Assembly: GCF_900496995.4 (NCBI RefSeq)
Contig: NC_044004.1
Span: 78,003,538-78,067,537, forward strand
Length of the DNA: 64,000 nt
Reading direction: 5' to 3'
DNA from: Aquila chrysaetos chrysaetos
Taxonomy: Eukaryota > Chordata > Aves > Accipitriformes > Accipitridae
The translations under genes were made by a program, and so were the position numbers. The notes beneath the pieces are model-generated. The model had not been told where the DNA came from and made no database searches. It worked only from the letters and a program-made list of their open reading frames with translations. Positions 37,481-49,980 of the stretch are shown piece by piece. The number at the start of each line of letters is the position of its first letter. Position 1 is the first letter of the stretch.

Positions 37481-40400
37481 AAAAATAGGCTCTCTTAAGG
37501 GACTTAACTATCACCTTCTGCTGAACTAGAAATACATGAGATGACTACTCGTTATTCTTGCTTTGATCTTAAATGAATCTCATATAGGATGTCTGAAACT
37601 TTTTAAAGAAAATGAACAAAAAAAATTATCAGAGGCTTTGAAACCTCGGAAGGTGTCTACTTGGACCGATTTCCTTATCTGCAATAATACCACACAGACA
37701 ATTTTATTTATAAGTTTTTAGACTGTATCTTAGCTAACTATGGAAAAACATCCTCCATTTAACTGTCTTATGAATACTGGAAAAACATTTACAAATCATA
37801 CTGTATGGCATGGGTCTGCCTGTGTCCATCTTGAAGTTAATGGCACATTTGCCACGGGTTTCAATAGGGAGAGGAGTAACCCACATGCTCTAAGTGGAGA
37901 TACAGGATTCTGTGGTGAAAAACACACTTCAGAAGACGGAATTCCACCTAGACTCCCTCAACTTAATGTGATAAATACAGCAGAGGCATGACTGACTGGT
38001 ATGATCAGCCACTGCAAACGGTCCAACAAAATGCAGTAACTGATGATTATTCACAGTGAAGCAGCTCAAATGCATATTGCTCTCTCAGAAGACAGTATTT
38101 TACACTCATATTCATGTACCGGTAACACTATTCCTTCTCTCTACTCGATTCATTTTAACGGTTTAAGTTTCAATTGCCATTTTTTTTTTAAATCGGTCAA
38201 GTTTTTTGTTATGTGGAAACCTGCCTGTAGAGCTTCTGAATCCTGAACATTTCTGTGGAACTATAGCCAGAGATAGCATTGAAACTTTTCAGAACAAAAG
38301 TGAGTATCATAGCACTTAAAACTAGTTTTTAGCAGCTTAATTACATACCACCATATTCTGCTTGCAATGATTCTGTACCTCTAGACTCTTCCATTTGAGA
38401 AGTAACTGTTAATTTACCCCCAAACAGATATCAGCCCCACACGAGGACACTGATCTTGGAAGAGTGTGTAAAATCTTCCAGTAAAAATTAATCTTCCACC
38501 TAATTTTCTCTCTACTTAGTAGAAATGTGGTATAGAGAGGAAACTGGAAAACTACATCTAGTGTTCCGATGGAAAATGACAAGCTTAGTTACCTCCAAAA
38601 ATAATGAGGTAGTATTAAAAATATTTCCATTCCTACCAATGTCAGCCTAAAGGAAAACTAATACAAAAAGCTTTTTTTCCTCCACATTTTCGCTGTCCTG
38701 AAACGTGAACCTCCTCAAAAACATATGTCAGAGGAGGAAGGAAGATCCTCAGGGCAACAATGAACCAAGCTTCCACAGTGAACTCTACTTCTTTCTAGTG
38801 ATGACTATTTTGATTTAGATAGTCTTTTTTTCTTTTTTTTTTTCTGTTTAAAAACCACTTTTCCTCTGAGTAATGTTCTATCTCATACCTCAATGTTTCC
38901 ACATTACTGCATGAGAACTAACATTCTAAACATGAACTACCACTCACATGTAAGTAATCAAGCTACTAAATTTAAATGGTGTTCTGCACCTTTTATCCCC
39001 GTTTCTCTGACTTTGCTACCCGTAAAGTCTCCTGATCACCAACTGGTAAGCAATATGCAAAGCTGCTGCTGTGACTGCAATGGATTTTAAAGTTACAGAA
39101 CTAGAGAAAGTTAGGGTAAAACCTAATCTCAGATTTGATAAAAACAACTGGGAAAATATTAAAGCAAGTCCTGCAATCGCAGATTACCTGCTGATGTTTC
39201 CACAATGTTACATTTAAATTTTTACGGAGGAGTTTAATTGAATGCCTTTATCATGAACTAAGTGCTTTTTTTGGTGAGTCCAAGGCAGCCGACTGATAAA
39301 CTAGCACTCTTCATTCACTTCCACGGGATATTTGCATGTGCAGAGTTTTAGGGAAAGAGCTTTATTTTTGTACAAAGAATACAGTATGTATTTTTTTATT
39401 AGTAAATGTCTTTTCCAGTAATTCACTAAGTGCATTCAAACCAATATTCTAAAAGAGCCTCTTATAATTCTTGTTGCACAGATGAAATGTGATTAGCAAG
39501 CCCTAACAAAAAGAACATTGTACATTACATATTTATTAGTAATCATTATAAAGCATTGAGAAGCAACTTTTGTACCTGGGATGGATATTTTACGACAGAA
39601 AAGCAATTTCCTACCAGAATGTCATAAGCTAACTAGTTACTCCTGCCTACACTGGAACAATTTCTGGGTTTTGTACACAAGGCAGCATGTAATGCAGTAA
39701 GTAATGTAGCTGTTTCTGTTTAGAGACTTGCTCAAACTGTTTTTGAATTATGGATCTTATCACACGAAGCATAGCGCTAAAGGGTTTTGGTGTTGTTGTT
39801 TTAAATGTAATATGCTCATTTGTTAACTGAGGCTATTTCTTGTACCTGCAGAACCATTTAATTCAAAACGCTCATTCATAGGATTCAAAAAACTAGTGAG
39901 AAACTGTAACAAATGTAACTTAGAGGGTTAATTGTTCTGAGATCTTGCAGGAAACTGTATTTATTGGACAATCCAGTCCACGTATGTGTGGAGAATAATA
40001 ATCACAAAATTATCACAGCTCATTTTAGTTAACACCACGCTTCTGGGCAGTGTTAGCACAATCACTGTGGGCAACTTTGTACACTTCAAATACGCTTCCA
40101 ACTCACACGATGCTGAGACTTCCTGCTAACTCTTTGATTTGTCAGAGTTACGAAAGGTTAAGTGCATTATTTGGGGGGTGTTATTTGAATCCCAAATGAA
40201 GAACAGGAAATCAGTAAGGACAGATCCGTCTTCAAGAAGACATCATCTTGTTCTTCGACACCGTTCTCAGGAGAAAAAATGAAGATGCCCCAGAAGGGAC
40301 TTGTGACCCTAGGAAGGACTAGTTATCACAATTCCAGATGTGTACACAATCTTGACTTATTGTTATTTGTAAGATGAACTCTCTTTGTACTAACTGCACT

Positions 40401-40560
40401 CTCTGCAGAAACAACATATGTTTATGTACTGACTTAATGAGAGTAAGCCATAAAACTCATTACCTCCCAGGGAGGTTTTACAATGTATTTATGATTTTGG
40501 TCATAAGTGTCCTTTGCAGGCACTTCAAGATGTGTTTTAGCATGGTATATATAATTCTGT
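37481..40560. other. AT-rich sequence 3' of IL21, no coding recognised
   Basis: Either intergenic or a very long IL21 3'UTR. Frames are under 85 codons and unlike any cytokine. No IL2 exon (signal-peptide exon, CxxQTLxCYL-type exon, or a terminal helix exon) was recognised. Confidence 0.5.
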
Positions 40561-40589
40561 ATATTATTTACTTTTCCTGAGAAGATTCT

Positions 40590-40705
40590 TTATTTTTATA
40601 CCAATTGACTCATCTAATTTAATTATTTATTTCATTTCTGTGAATGGAATGTTCATACTAAGGACTATGTGGTCTGATTTATTTATACGCCTGTGACATT
40701 AAATA
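40590..40705 (+). promoter_or_regulatory. AU-rich element cluster with poly(A) signal, 3'UTR-like
   Basis: Contains TTATTTATT (40623-40631), the nonamer of class II AU-rich elements, and ATTTATTTATA (40677-40687). An ATTAAA signal follows at 40698-40703. This combination is typical of cytokine 3'UTR ends. It may be a distal IL21 3'UTR, or chance in AT-rich DNA. Confidence 0.35.
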
Positions 40706-41471
40706 ATTTTAGCTAATACGTTTTTCTCTTGTTCTTTAAAAACTTCTGACCATTCCTACCCTGACAGTGGCCCGTAAGACCCCTCAGTGAACTTTACTAG
40801 CGTGCACTGCCATAGATTTTGCCAGATCAGATTAGGGACATGGTATACAAAGTTTATCTTCCCCCATTCTTATATAACTGTTAAGAAGGTGTTGTTAATT
40901 TTTTATTGTTCCCATCTCATTTGACAATCTTTTAAAAAATTGGCTTTTCAGGCTTAATAAATTCCTTTCGGCAGCTGAACCTCACAGCAGGTTCAATCAC
41001 GTCACCTAGACTTCTTTAGACTGACATGAAAAAAAATCAGGTAACTTCATGGTTTGAGTCTACACAGAATAAAGTCAAACACCTGAAAACGTAACTCTAG
41101 AAGTAACAATTATCCAGTCTGTTTTTCACTGTTCTCTCTCCGCATCTTACTTTTCTCTAGCTTTGAAATATCAATCCTCTTTCACATCCTAATTTGATAG
41201 GATGTTTTGAAGTTCTCAGAAAATGAGTATTTTTAGCTATTATACTTTATAAGGGTAGCTATGTTTTATCTTTTATAAAAATGCGTTTTCCCTACAATGT
41301 AACAAAAATGGACTTTGTTCCAACAAACAACGACAAAGTTCTAACAAAGACTAAACAGTTGAACAGCTATTCCATCTCTTTTCATCTGTTCAGAAAACAC
41401 TGACTCAAATAGTATCTCCTTCCATTATGTTTCCTGTCACCGCACATCTGCATCTGTTGGGCCTGATTTTC

Positions 41472-41473
<2 letters not shown>

Positions 41474-41510
<37 letters not shown>

Positions 41511-41517
41511 TTTCAAA
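41474..41517 (+). repeat. Poly(A) tract, A44
   Basis: Uninterrupted run of 44 A followed by TCCTTTC. Long enough to be a retroposon tail, but the preceding sequence matches no element I know. Length is likely polymorphic or imprecise in assembly. Confidence 0.95.
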
Positions 41518-43168
41518 AATAAATAAAAACAAGTTGGAAGTCTCGTAAAACACTGGAGTCTTCAGGCATAAACTGCTCCAACACCCAGGACAGAGGCCGA
41601 TGTGCAGGACAATGCTGCTATGATCTCTCTCCTAGAAGACAAGCAGTTCTGCTCCATCTAATAGGTATTTTCCTCTCCAAAAAAGAGCCATCAGACTGAC
41701 TCCCAAGGAGCTGGATGTGCCAGCTGCCTCCTGTTGGCTCCCAAATAGTTCAGTGGTGGTGAACACCTGAATTTGCAGCCTACGTCACCCTGTAAAAGTG
41801 CCTGGAGGGAAGAGTAAAACAATAGGGTCTAATCCAAGCAATTCCTCCTATCTTGGCACACAAGGAACCAGTGGGAGTCAGGTGTGCTGGGATTCACCCA
41901 GAGTTAACTATTAGTCAAATCTGAGCCATCTGTCCACTCAATGAAAAGACGCAGACATACGCAGGAACAAGTCAACCCACTCCAAACTAGGTATGTAATA
42001 TAGGTGACTGGAAAAAAGCATAGGAAATAGTCCTCACTCAAATAACTACATATTTGATGCCTATGACTAGATAAGATGAATCTCACTCAAACTACCTAGG
42101 ATTTAGATGCAAGCCAAAATGTTCAGGATACTTTCTGTGGCTGATGCAGTGTCTCCAGGCACATATTTGCTAAATACACTACAACCTCTCTTTCCTAGTA
42201 TAACATATTTAGTTTTGCACATATACACTGCTTTTATTTCTTATTTGCATCTTTCAGTATTTCTACCTAACAGCTACAATCACATTAGAAAATACAGGAA
42301 GGAAAATACTTGCAGTAGACATTTCTTTGCTTTTAAAATCTCAGGAAACTAAAAAACAAATGCAGATTAAATATGTAAGTATGATTTCAGAAATATTATT
42401 AGTGGCTGATCTAACAGTGTCTCTGCTGTGGGCAACTCACAGCGTGTAAGTATCTTGACACTGCATTGTGGGAAGCAAATAGACCCCGAAGCCCTGTGGC
42501 CAGGCTACTTTGCCTTCCTAAGTACATGGTTCACGGTGTAGACATATTCTTGTAACTTCAATTGTAATGCTATAGACCTCAAAGAACCTGCAAGAGATCA
42601 CACAGAAGCTTTAACAGAAGGCTTTAGGCTTCTGATACCTTCAGAAGTACTTGCTGGAGCACAGCACACAACGCAGGTTGTGCATTGTATGGCTATGCGC
42701 TGGTGCAACAGAGAACAACGGAGCCCCCCAAACCAAGGAAAACTGTGCTAATGCTAGACCAACTCAACTATTTAACTCTGCTGAGAAGTCTAGGCACAAC
42801 TTTGCCCAAATTGACCTGGATATCTACATAGATGTAAAAGAACTCCCTTTCAGAGTTGGAACATCTCAAATATGTTGGTTTGTACTGCACAGAAATGCTA
42901 TGCTCTTTCTCTCAATATTTTTTTTTTTTTACAGCCCCTGCATATTGTCCCAACAGCTGTGGGGAACAAAACAAAATTGTCCTATAGTGTTCTTTGCTTT
43001 GCACTTGTGCTTATGATCCATGTTGTAAAAGGAGCAAAGGTGAAAGAGAACATTTCCTATTCAAACATCTTCTCTGTCTAAGCTAATGATCTGAATTGCT
43101 GTACTGCCACCTGTTGATAATTGTATGGAAATTCAAAACAGTTCCAGATACAAAATAGGTAAGCTGGA

Positions 43169-43185
43169 GGGGGGGGGGGGGGGGG
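43169..43185 (+). repeat. Poly(G) tract, G17
   Basis: Uninterrupted run of 17 G in AT-rich surroundings; a G-quadruplex-capable run. Confidence 0.95.
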
Positions 43186-44589
43186 ATCATTCTCATGACA
43201 GTTTGCGTTGAGATGCACTACAGAGATAATAACTAAGTTCTTTACTTCCCATTTAGTTTTCCCTTTTCTTGCTTACACAGCTGAAGACTTCCCAATATTC
43301 TTTTCTTGTCCAATCGTGTTACTGCTGTAACATCATGAAGTGTTATGTTTCAAAAACCCACAATGAAGACACCTGAAAAAATACTCAAAAAACTTTCTAT
43401 TTTCTAGGCTCCAGAGATGTTAAGAACCCAAAAGACGGGGCATTACTCATACAGAATAATTTGTTTATTTCTGATGGAAGCTTTGTTTCTGTGTTCTCGT
43501 ATCTCACTCTTCTACCTATTTATGTATCGCAGGACTCCATCACTTCAGCATCTTTCTTGCATTTTCTACCACTCTTGAACAGACTGAAGTATCAGAAACA
43601 ACTTACGGAGGATGAAGGGTTTACATGGTAGCTAAAACTTCTGAAGGAATTAGAGAGGATGAAGATTGAAAGTATGGCAATATGGAGTCACTCAGAAAAT
43701 TAAAAGTTAGTTTAAAATTAAGAGAAAGCACACTATCTATATACAGATGTTCTGAGGCTAAGTTAAGGTCTCTCTATTTTCTCTTGGACAATAAGCTGGC
43801 TTATTTTTCCAGAGAATCACCTTCAAAATAGAACTGGATCAAACCTGGCTCACAGGTCATGGTACTTGGTGTTTATCCTGACATTGGCTTGTAGCCCCAA
43901 GAAGTAAAGAAGTTTGCAGTGAAGCTGACAAGGATAGCAGCTACTTGTAGCATTGTCCTTGGGCAGTAACGCTCCCAGGTATAACAAAATACCAAGATAA
44001 GAATCTTTAATGAATACCTCCAAAACTCCTTCTGGAGCAACACTGATTATGACAAAGATTTACATGCTGTGGCAAAAAAATACAGATGGAGTCCTCAAAA
44101 CTCATTGCTGGTACCAACTTGCCAACAGATAACAATTTATCTGTACAGTCAACTGAGATCATCCAGAACATCTCTCCATATCATCTGTATATGGAACTTA
44201 AGACAATCCTCCTAAATCAGGGACTTGATATGGTATGCAGTGAATACAAATCCCTGTTCTTATTGCTGTCATAAGAAGGGAGTAAGACTCCTACTTCTGA
44301 ATGTACATAAACACCAAATACTTACCACACGCTGCCTTTAGGCACCTTGCCATCTTTATGTCCAGCAACGTTCCCTGTGATTGCTTGCTCAAATACAGTA
44401 GCATAGTGATGTTTTCTGTTCTCTATTCTTAATTCCTAACATTTAACTTGCTTTTCTGAGCACTCCTGAGCCTTGAGTTCACAATTTTGTGCAAGTATCA
44501 TGTTACCCAAAAGTGTCATTCATGTGCGGTTATGTCCAACTTCGACCTCACTGTTTTACACGTTAAGTTGGGATTTCCCCTGCACAGAC

Positions 44590-45820
44590 ACACAGACATG
44601 ACTTTAGCTCTATCAACACTGAATTTCACCACTCTTTTGTCCAGTCAGTCTTACAAGGTTTTTCCAGAGCTTCTTACGCTCTGCCCTTGTCCTCACTGCC
44701 CTACCATCAGCAAACTTTCCAAGGTAATCTCTATTACAAGAATTGCATCACCATCAGTTCCGTCTTCTGTTTGTTATCTTTCAACCAATTAGTTTCCCAT
44801 GCAATGACCTCGTATTAAGTCTACTGATGCCTAGAGTTACTGTCCTTCAGGGAGAGACTTTGTCAGTTTTGGAAAACCACATGACTATGGAAGTCAAATC
44901 ACCTTTACCCATATGACTCTTAATCCTTTCAAAGATTTCCAATATACTGTGTAAGGCAGGATTTTTCTTTCCAGAAGCCACAGTGACTCTTCTTAAGCAG
45001 ATTATATTTACTCAGGTACCTACTAATTAACTTTTTTTCTCGTAATGTCTACTAGCTTTCAGTTTCCAAAATGCCCTGTGGAACCTCTTTAAAATGTCGG
45101 CTTCCCATTCATTGCTACCCAGTTCTCAGCTATCATGGCAGTTTAGAGTGAGAGGTTACATACCCCACTTAGCAATTCAGTTATTTCGGAACTCCTGGAG
45201 AAATATCATCAGCAGACTGCTACTCTTTGTTTTAAAACATTGTTCCACACACTTTTTTTAGCCACTTCAGATCCTGAGAGATGTTTTGATGGTTTCCTCA
45301 TGAAGAAAGTTGCCAACATTCTCACTTTACTCCAAATGGAACTTTTTAGTTTCTTCTACACAAATAATTAATTAGCTTGCCTTTGATAGTCTTATCCTCT
45401 TTCATCAGTCCTTTCATAGCTGATCATCATCTTACAAACACTCTTGCAGCACTTCTTGCTCCTACATTTAAAAGAAGATTTTAGTATTAATTTTTGCTAG
45501 ATGTTACCTCAAACTCTTTTTTAGCCCATCTTTTATTTATTAATTTTTTTACACTGTATCTGCCGGTTTATCATCCTATTTTCTTCATTTGAATACATCA
45601 CCAGTTTTCTGAAGGATGTCAACAGCCTCCTTTACCGTGCCAGTTAGCCTCTTTAGCTTCTCCCTTCCCTTTGTAAGAGGCTGTACAAATGGATGCTGTG
45701 TTCGTGTTCCCCTTCATTAACTGTCCAACAACCTATCAGGATTTCTCCTGCCCCTTTTAGTTTCTTTGTAAAGAGCTTTCTCATTTTTATCTCTTTTCAC
45801 TTTTTGAAAATGACCTTATT
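44590..45820 (-). mobile_element. Ancient CR1/L3-type LINE, antisense relic of the RT region
   Basis: About 1.2 kb of the + strand follows, with substitutions and small gaps, the recalled antisense consensus of old amniote CR1/L3 elements. Landmarks in order: GAATTTCACC (44621), ACTGCCCTACCATCAGCAAACTTTCC (minus strand reads KFAD of the RT catalytic box), TTTCAACCAATTAGTTTCCC, GAGAGACTTTGTCAG, CCTTTCAAAGATTTCC, GAGGTTACATACC, AAACTCTTTTTTAGCCCATC, and TTTTAGTTTCTTTGTAAAGA ahead of GCTTTCTCATTTTTAT. The frame is destroyed by many stops, so it is not mobile. Edges are approximate. Confidence 0.8.
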
Positions 45821-47085
45821 CTTAAACCTCTCCCTACTGTTTCTTGTGCCCCTCTCCATGCCCATCCTTGATTCTCCATCCTTCTTCTTCCTATTGTTCT
45901 AACTTCCCACATTTGTTCTCCAAATCCAATTCACTTTCTTCCTTCTGTTATGCTTCCTCCAATTTCCTTTCTGTTTTCAAGGATTTTCTGACAGTTACAT
46001 GATGCATAAACATCAGCTGTACAATTCCATTAAAATGGAAAAACAGTTGAACATAACTTTATAAGGGCCAGTAGACATCAGTATTAAACTCCTTATTCAT
46101 CACAACTGCTGTTTTATCAACCAGTGTAAAATCACACACAAAAAAGTATGGCTCATGAATTGTTGGCAGTCTCTCTAGGCTGAATATCAAAGGATTATCC
46201 AACGGGAGAACATCCTTACAGCGAGGAAGCCAGAAAGATTTTAATTTTTAAGCCACAGAAGTGAGGGGGCCACTCATGAAGCAGATGTAACAGAAGATAC
46301 AGTACTTTTCCTATCAAGCTTATCACAACAGATCAGACAAATGCTTTAACACTGTGACAGAGCAGCGCTCTCCATCCTCCCTTAAAACCTTAAAACAAAT
46401 GTAGAGACAATGAATAAAAAAGGGGTCAAGGCCAGAGCCAGTTTAAGACAGGGGCTGAACGGAAGACAGTATCTGTAGGGAGTGAAATATAGTTAAACAT
46501 GTGAGGCTGGCACACCAAATCCAGCATTTCATCAAATCGAGAAGCAACTCCAAGCTTAGAACTGCCTTTATGGATGGCAAGTAAACACACCAGTGTAAAG
46601 ACCAGATCATAGCACAAGAGGGCAGCAGGCAACTGAGAACGTAAAACAGACCTTCCCCTCCACATCCCCTCCCCACCCCAGCTTTTAAAAAAATTAAATC
46701 TCACCAACCCTCAAACGTGGGGAAATAATGTTCAAAAAGGTAACTTACTAAAAAGAGCGACAATGCTCCCATTTCTGAGAAAGAATTAATGATCAAAAGT
46801 TATAAGGTTGACTTTTTCAATACAAACTAAGATACTTGAAGGTTGGGTAAACTCCTTCTTAGGAAGAAAATCCAACATTTACCTGACAATGGCCCAAACT
46901 CAGTGAAACAGATCTGATCAGTCCTGAAGATAATTTTATCTGGTTAACAGGATAATGTCTGCACAGACATTGTTAATTCCAACAGGTTAAAAACAGGGAC
47001 AAGGAAGAATATTAGGAAAAAAAGAGAAAACATTATTTTATGCATCAGGTATCTATAAAGCCTACTATCATTGTGTTTCAGGACC
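45821..47085. other. Intergenic, no gene recognised
   Basis: Pyrimidine-rich at first (possible further LINE remnant), then AT-rich. A 93-codon minus frame (46426-46707) has no supporting features. Confidence 0.5.
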
Positions 47086-47215
47086 TCATAAATAATTCAT
47101 CTCATCAGTATATCATTATTCCCTATTTTACCAACAGGAAAATAAGTCAGGCACAAAGTAATCAGTGGCTTTCCCAAAGCTTTAGACGAACTCTGTATCA
47201 GAGGCACAGAGTGAA
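47086..47215 (+). repeat. MIR-like SINE relic
   Basis: TATCATTATTCCCTATTTTACCAACAGGAAAATAAG, then CAGGCACAAAG, TTTCCCAAAG and CAGAGGCAC, follow the order of the MIR core consensus (TATTATCCCCATTTTACAGA, GAGGAAACTGAGGCACAGAG, TTGCCCAAGGTCAC). Diverged; boundaries approximate. Confidence 0.55.
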
Positions 47216-49125
47216 GCAAAATGATGCTAATGAATCCGGTCCAGCACCTTTACCAGACATGTATGAAGACATGTACATATGACACCCAGCATGCACGCAT
47301 GCATCCTCCTAACACCTCACCTAGTATCTTATGAATGCTTTTCACAAGGGCACAAGACACCCTGTTCAGACAATCCGTACTTGGTAATGGTGAGGCCAAT
47401 TTTAAATTGAGTATCTATAAGGAAGTAAGCTGGACATTTCTACAATGTTTTGCTCCCTCCCACACATATGATCTCCCTTTTCAAGGCTGCTTAAGAAAAT
47501 GGAGTATATAAAGACACCAGTGAATCAAGCCAACCCGGCAAGAAACATCTGGCTTACCTGGTGGTATATTAAAAGCACTATCAAGAAAACTAAAGGCTCT
47601 GTGCCTGGGTTCTGTGAGCAAGACACACAGGAAATCCTTAACACCCATCACAATTTACTTCACCTCTCAAACATACTCTATGATAAGACTGAACATTTTT
47701 GCAGTGTGGTGGGGTTGGCTTTTGGGTTTTTTTTGAGTAAGAGTTCATTTTGTGGAAAACTAGTATTTTTAAGCAAAAATATTTTGACATCAATTTACTT
47801 AAACTGAAAATAGGCATAAACCTACCTACGAAGTTTCTTAAGAGAGTTTGTTGTTGGTTCCATGTTGTGTTCTCTTTTACAGGCACAGTTCAGATGCCAT
47901 CTGATTAGTAATTTCTATTTCCTCTTCCTATATTAATTTCTTTCCCAATCTTAATTTATTCCCTCCTCATTCATTCTTTCACTCTCTTTTTCTTCTACCC
48001 TCCTCCTCTCCTTTAGACAAAGTCAGTGTAAAGGTGCATGACATTTACAACTCTCTTGCATTAACGCCATACAGGACAAAGTATTGGCAAATCTTGCCCC
48101 ACCTTATGTCACAGGTCCTTTAATACTCAGAAAAGCACTAAAATTATTCCCAGTTGCCACTGCAGTCTGCTTGTATAAAAGGCTGAAGATGGCACATTAC
48201 CAGTACATAAAACCTTTGCTGTTGGGATACTGAACAGCTAGGAAGAATCCATATCATTGCTAGCTTCTCAGCTATATACAGCCTGTTAATCACAAAACAG
48301 CAAAAGCCATTCAGATTTTGGAATCTACTGGTGAAAGCTCAAAAACATCAATGCCACACTGTACCATTAAGAGAAGCGTCACTTGAAAACTAATATGCAT
48401 ACAAATCACAAATAACAAGCAGAAAAATTTACCGGCTCTTTACTATCCCTGGAAGAATTTACACGTCCCTTCTAACAGTTTCAAACACAATTTCTCTCTG
48501 ATAGCTGCAACTAATACATAATTGCTGATTTTCGCGAGGAAACAGCTGGACCAGAGTCAGCCCAGAGCTCGAAGATAAGGCAGGGAGCCGCTGGGGCAGG
48601 AAGAGGTGGGAGGGCTCAGTGGTTAGCAGGCCTCTCTTGGAGTCATCACTAAACCTGCCCTCCAAGGGGCTCGGTGCTGCAGTGGCCACCCTTCCCATGG
48701 CACGGAGCGCTGCTGCCCTCCTGGCCGTGGAGCACTCGGCCCACTTCTGAAATACTAACCTAGCATCTGCAACTGAACGATAGTTCCGAGCGTTCCTTAT
48801 CAGCTTACTGCCTCCCTTCTTGGTGCACACACCATCTTTGCTTCAATTCTCAGTCTCTTCAGGTGTCCCACGTTCTGTCAGACAGATGCTGAACTCTACT
48901 CCCCCCCTAGTTTCTTCAGTCCCTACCTTCACAGGAATATTTTTAGACAGATGTATATGATGAAGTTTTGTTTGGTGAGACTAGCTTCAGAAATTCTTGT
49001 TCCTTTCCCCATCCTCATCCACTCTTTCGGCTCACTGAATGCCAACCCTTTACTGTTGTCTTAGCTAGGCAAGTATAACTGCAACTGCTCTCCAAACCTA
49101 AAATGATTCAGGTTGAAAACAGCTT

Positions 49126-49140
49126 GGGGGGGGGGGGGGG
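49126..49140 (+). repeat. Poly(G) tract, G15
   Basis: Uninterrupted run of 15 G, followed after TC by five more G. Confidence 0.95.
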
Positions 49141-49919
49141 TCGGGGGTCTGGTTTTTCTGACTGATTCTTTCCATTACCTGGTTTACACCATGGCCCTAC
49201 AAACTGTTGAACAAATACCAGGTAACAACCTGACCTGGCAGCAAGAATTTTTTATGGCACTGAAGAACAAAGTACTGGGTAGCTACTGCCTCAAGTTCCT
49301 TTTCACCTCTGTTTCACTGGAGCAGGGCTGGCTGAAACCATTCCCACTTCTGCCCCCTACCAGCCCCCAACAGTTGCATTTTTTGGGTGTGGGAAGGCAA
49401 GAAGGCAAGTTGTATTTGATCTGGGTCAGTTCTCTGACCCAGACACATGCACTGCACCACCACATGAACTTGCACGACGACATGAATTAGCACAACAGCA
49501 CAAGCAGCCAGAGGATGTAAACAAGAATCAAGCATCAGGATAAAGATGAGCCCAGTCAGCTCAAGGAGCTCCGGTTGTGGCGAGATCACTGCCCCAGGCT
49601 GACACCCATGGCACCTACACCAGGTTGGGCTGCTCGCTGCAGTGCTCAGACAAGAACCTCACCTGGATTTGTTAGTGATGAACCAATAACTGCCTTTAAA
49701 ACATGTCCTCCTTAAGCACGAATGTTCTGCATTATAAGACTTTCCTTAAAAAGATGATGTACAAGGCAAACTCAGAAGTAGACTGAGCTGGGAATTTTTC
49801 AGTGAAATGTTTTTCCACTGGAGGATAATACTTTGTTGAAACTGAAACTCTTCTTTGCAACTTTCACTGAAACAGTCTGACAAAACTTTAAACAAAAACC
49901 ATTTCTCAGGTCCAGGATG

Positions 49920-49980
49920 GAATTTCTATTAAAAACAAGAAATTAGAATTTCTATTAAAAATAGAATTTCTATTAAAAAC
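49920..49980 (+). repeat. Tandem repeat, three copies of GAATTTCTATTAAAAA
   Basis: Three near-exact copies of a 16-18 bp unit separated by short spacers. Confidence 0.85.

Larger units (their letters stand above)
40706..44589. other. Intergenic, homopolymer-bearing, no gene recognised
   Basis: AT-rich spacer holding an A44 tract and a G17 tract (listed separately). Frames such as 42651-43016 (121 codons, + strand) carry no recognisable domain. Confidence 0.5.

Noticed and set aside
44086-44274. 62-codon + strand frame with a plausible acceptor (aaatacag) and donor (gtatgc)
   Set aside because: No matching neighbouring exon and no similarity to IL2 or another known protein.
48173-48240. TATAAAAG followed by a short ATG frame, considered as an IL2 promoter
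   Set aside because: The frame after the ATG stops within about 15 codons and upstream sequence lacks recognisable IL2 promoter blocks.
48459-48830. 123-codon minus-strand Arg/Ala-rich frame in a GC-rich patch
   Set aside because: The openness follows from GC content; no domain or splice partner was found.
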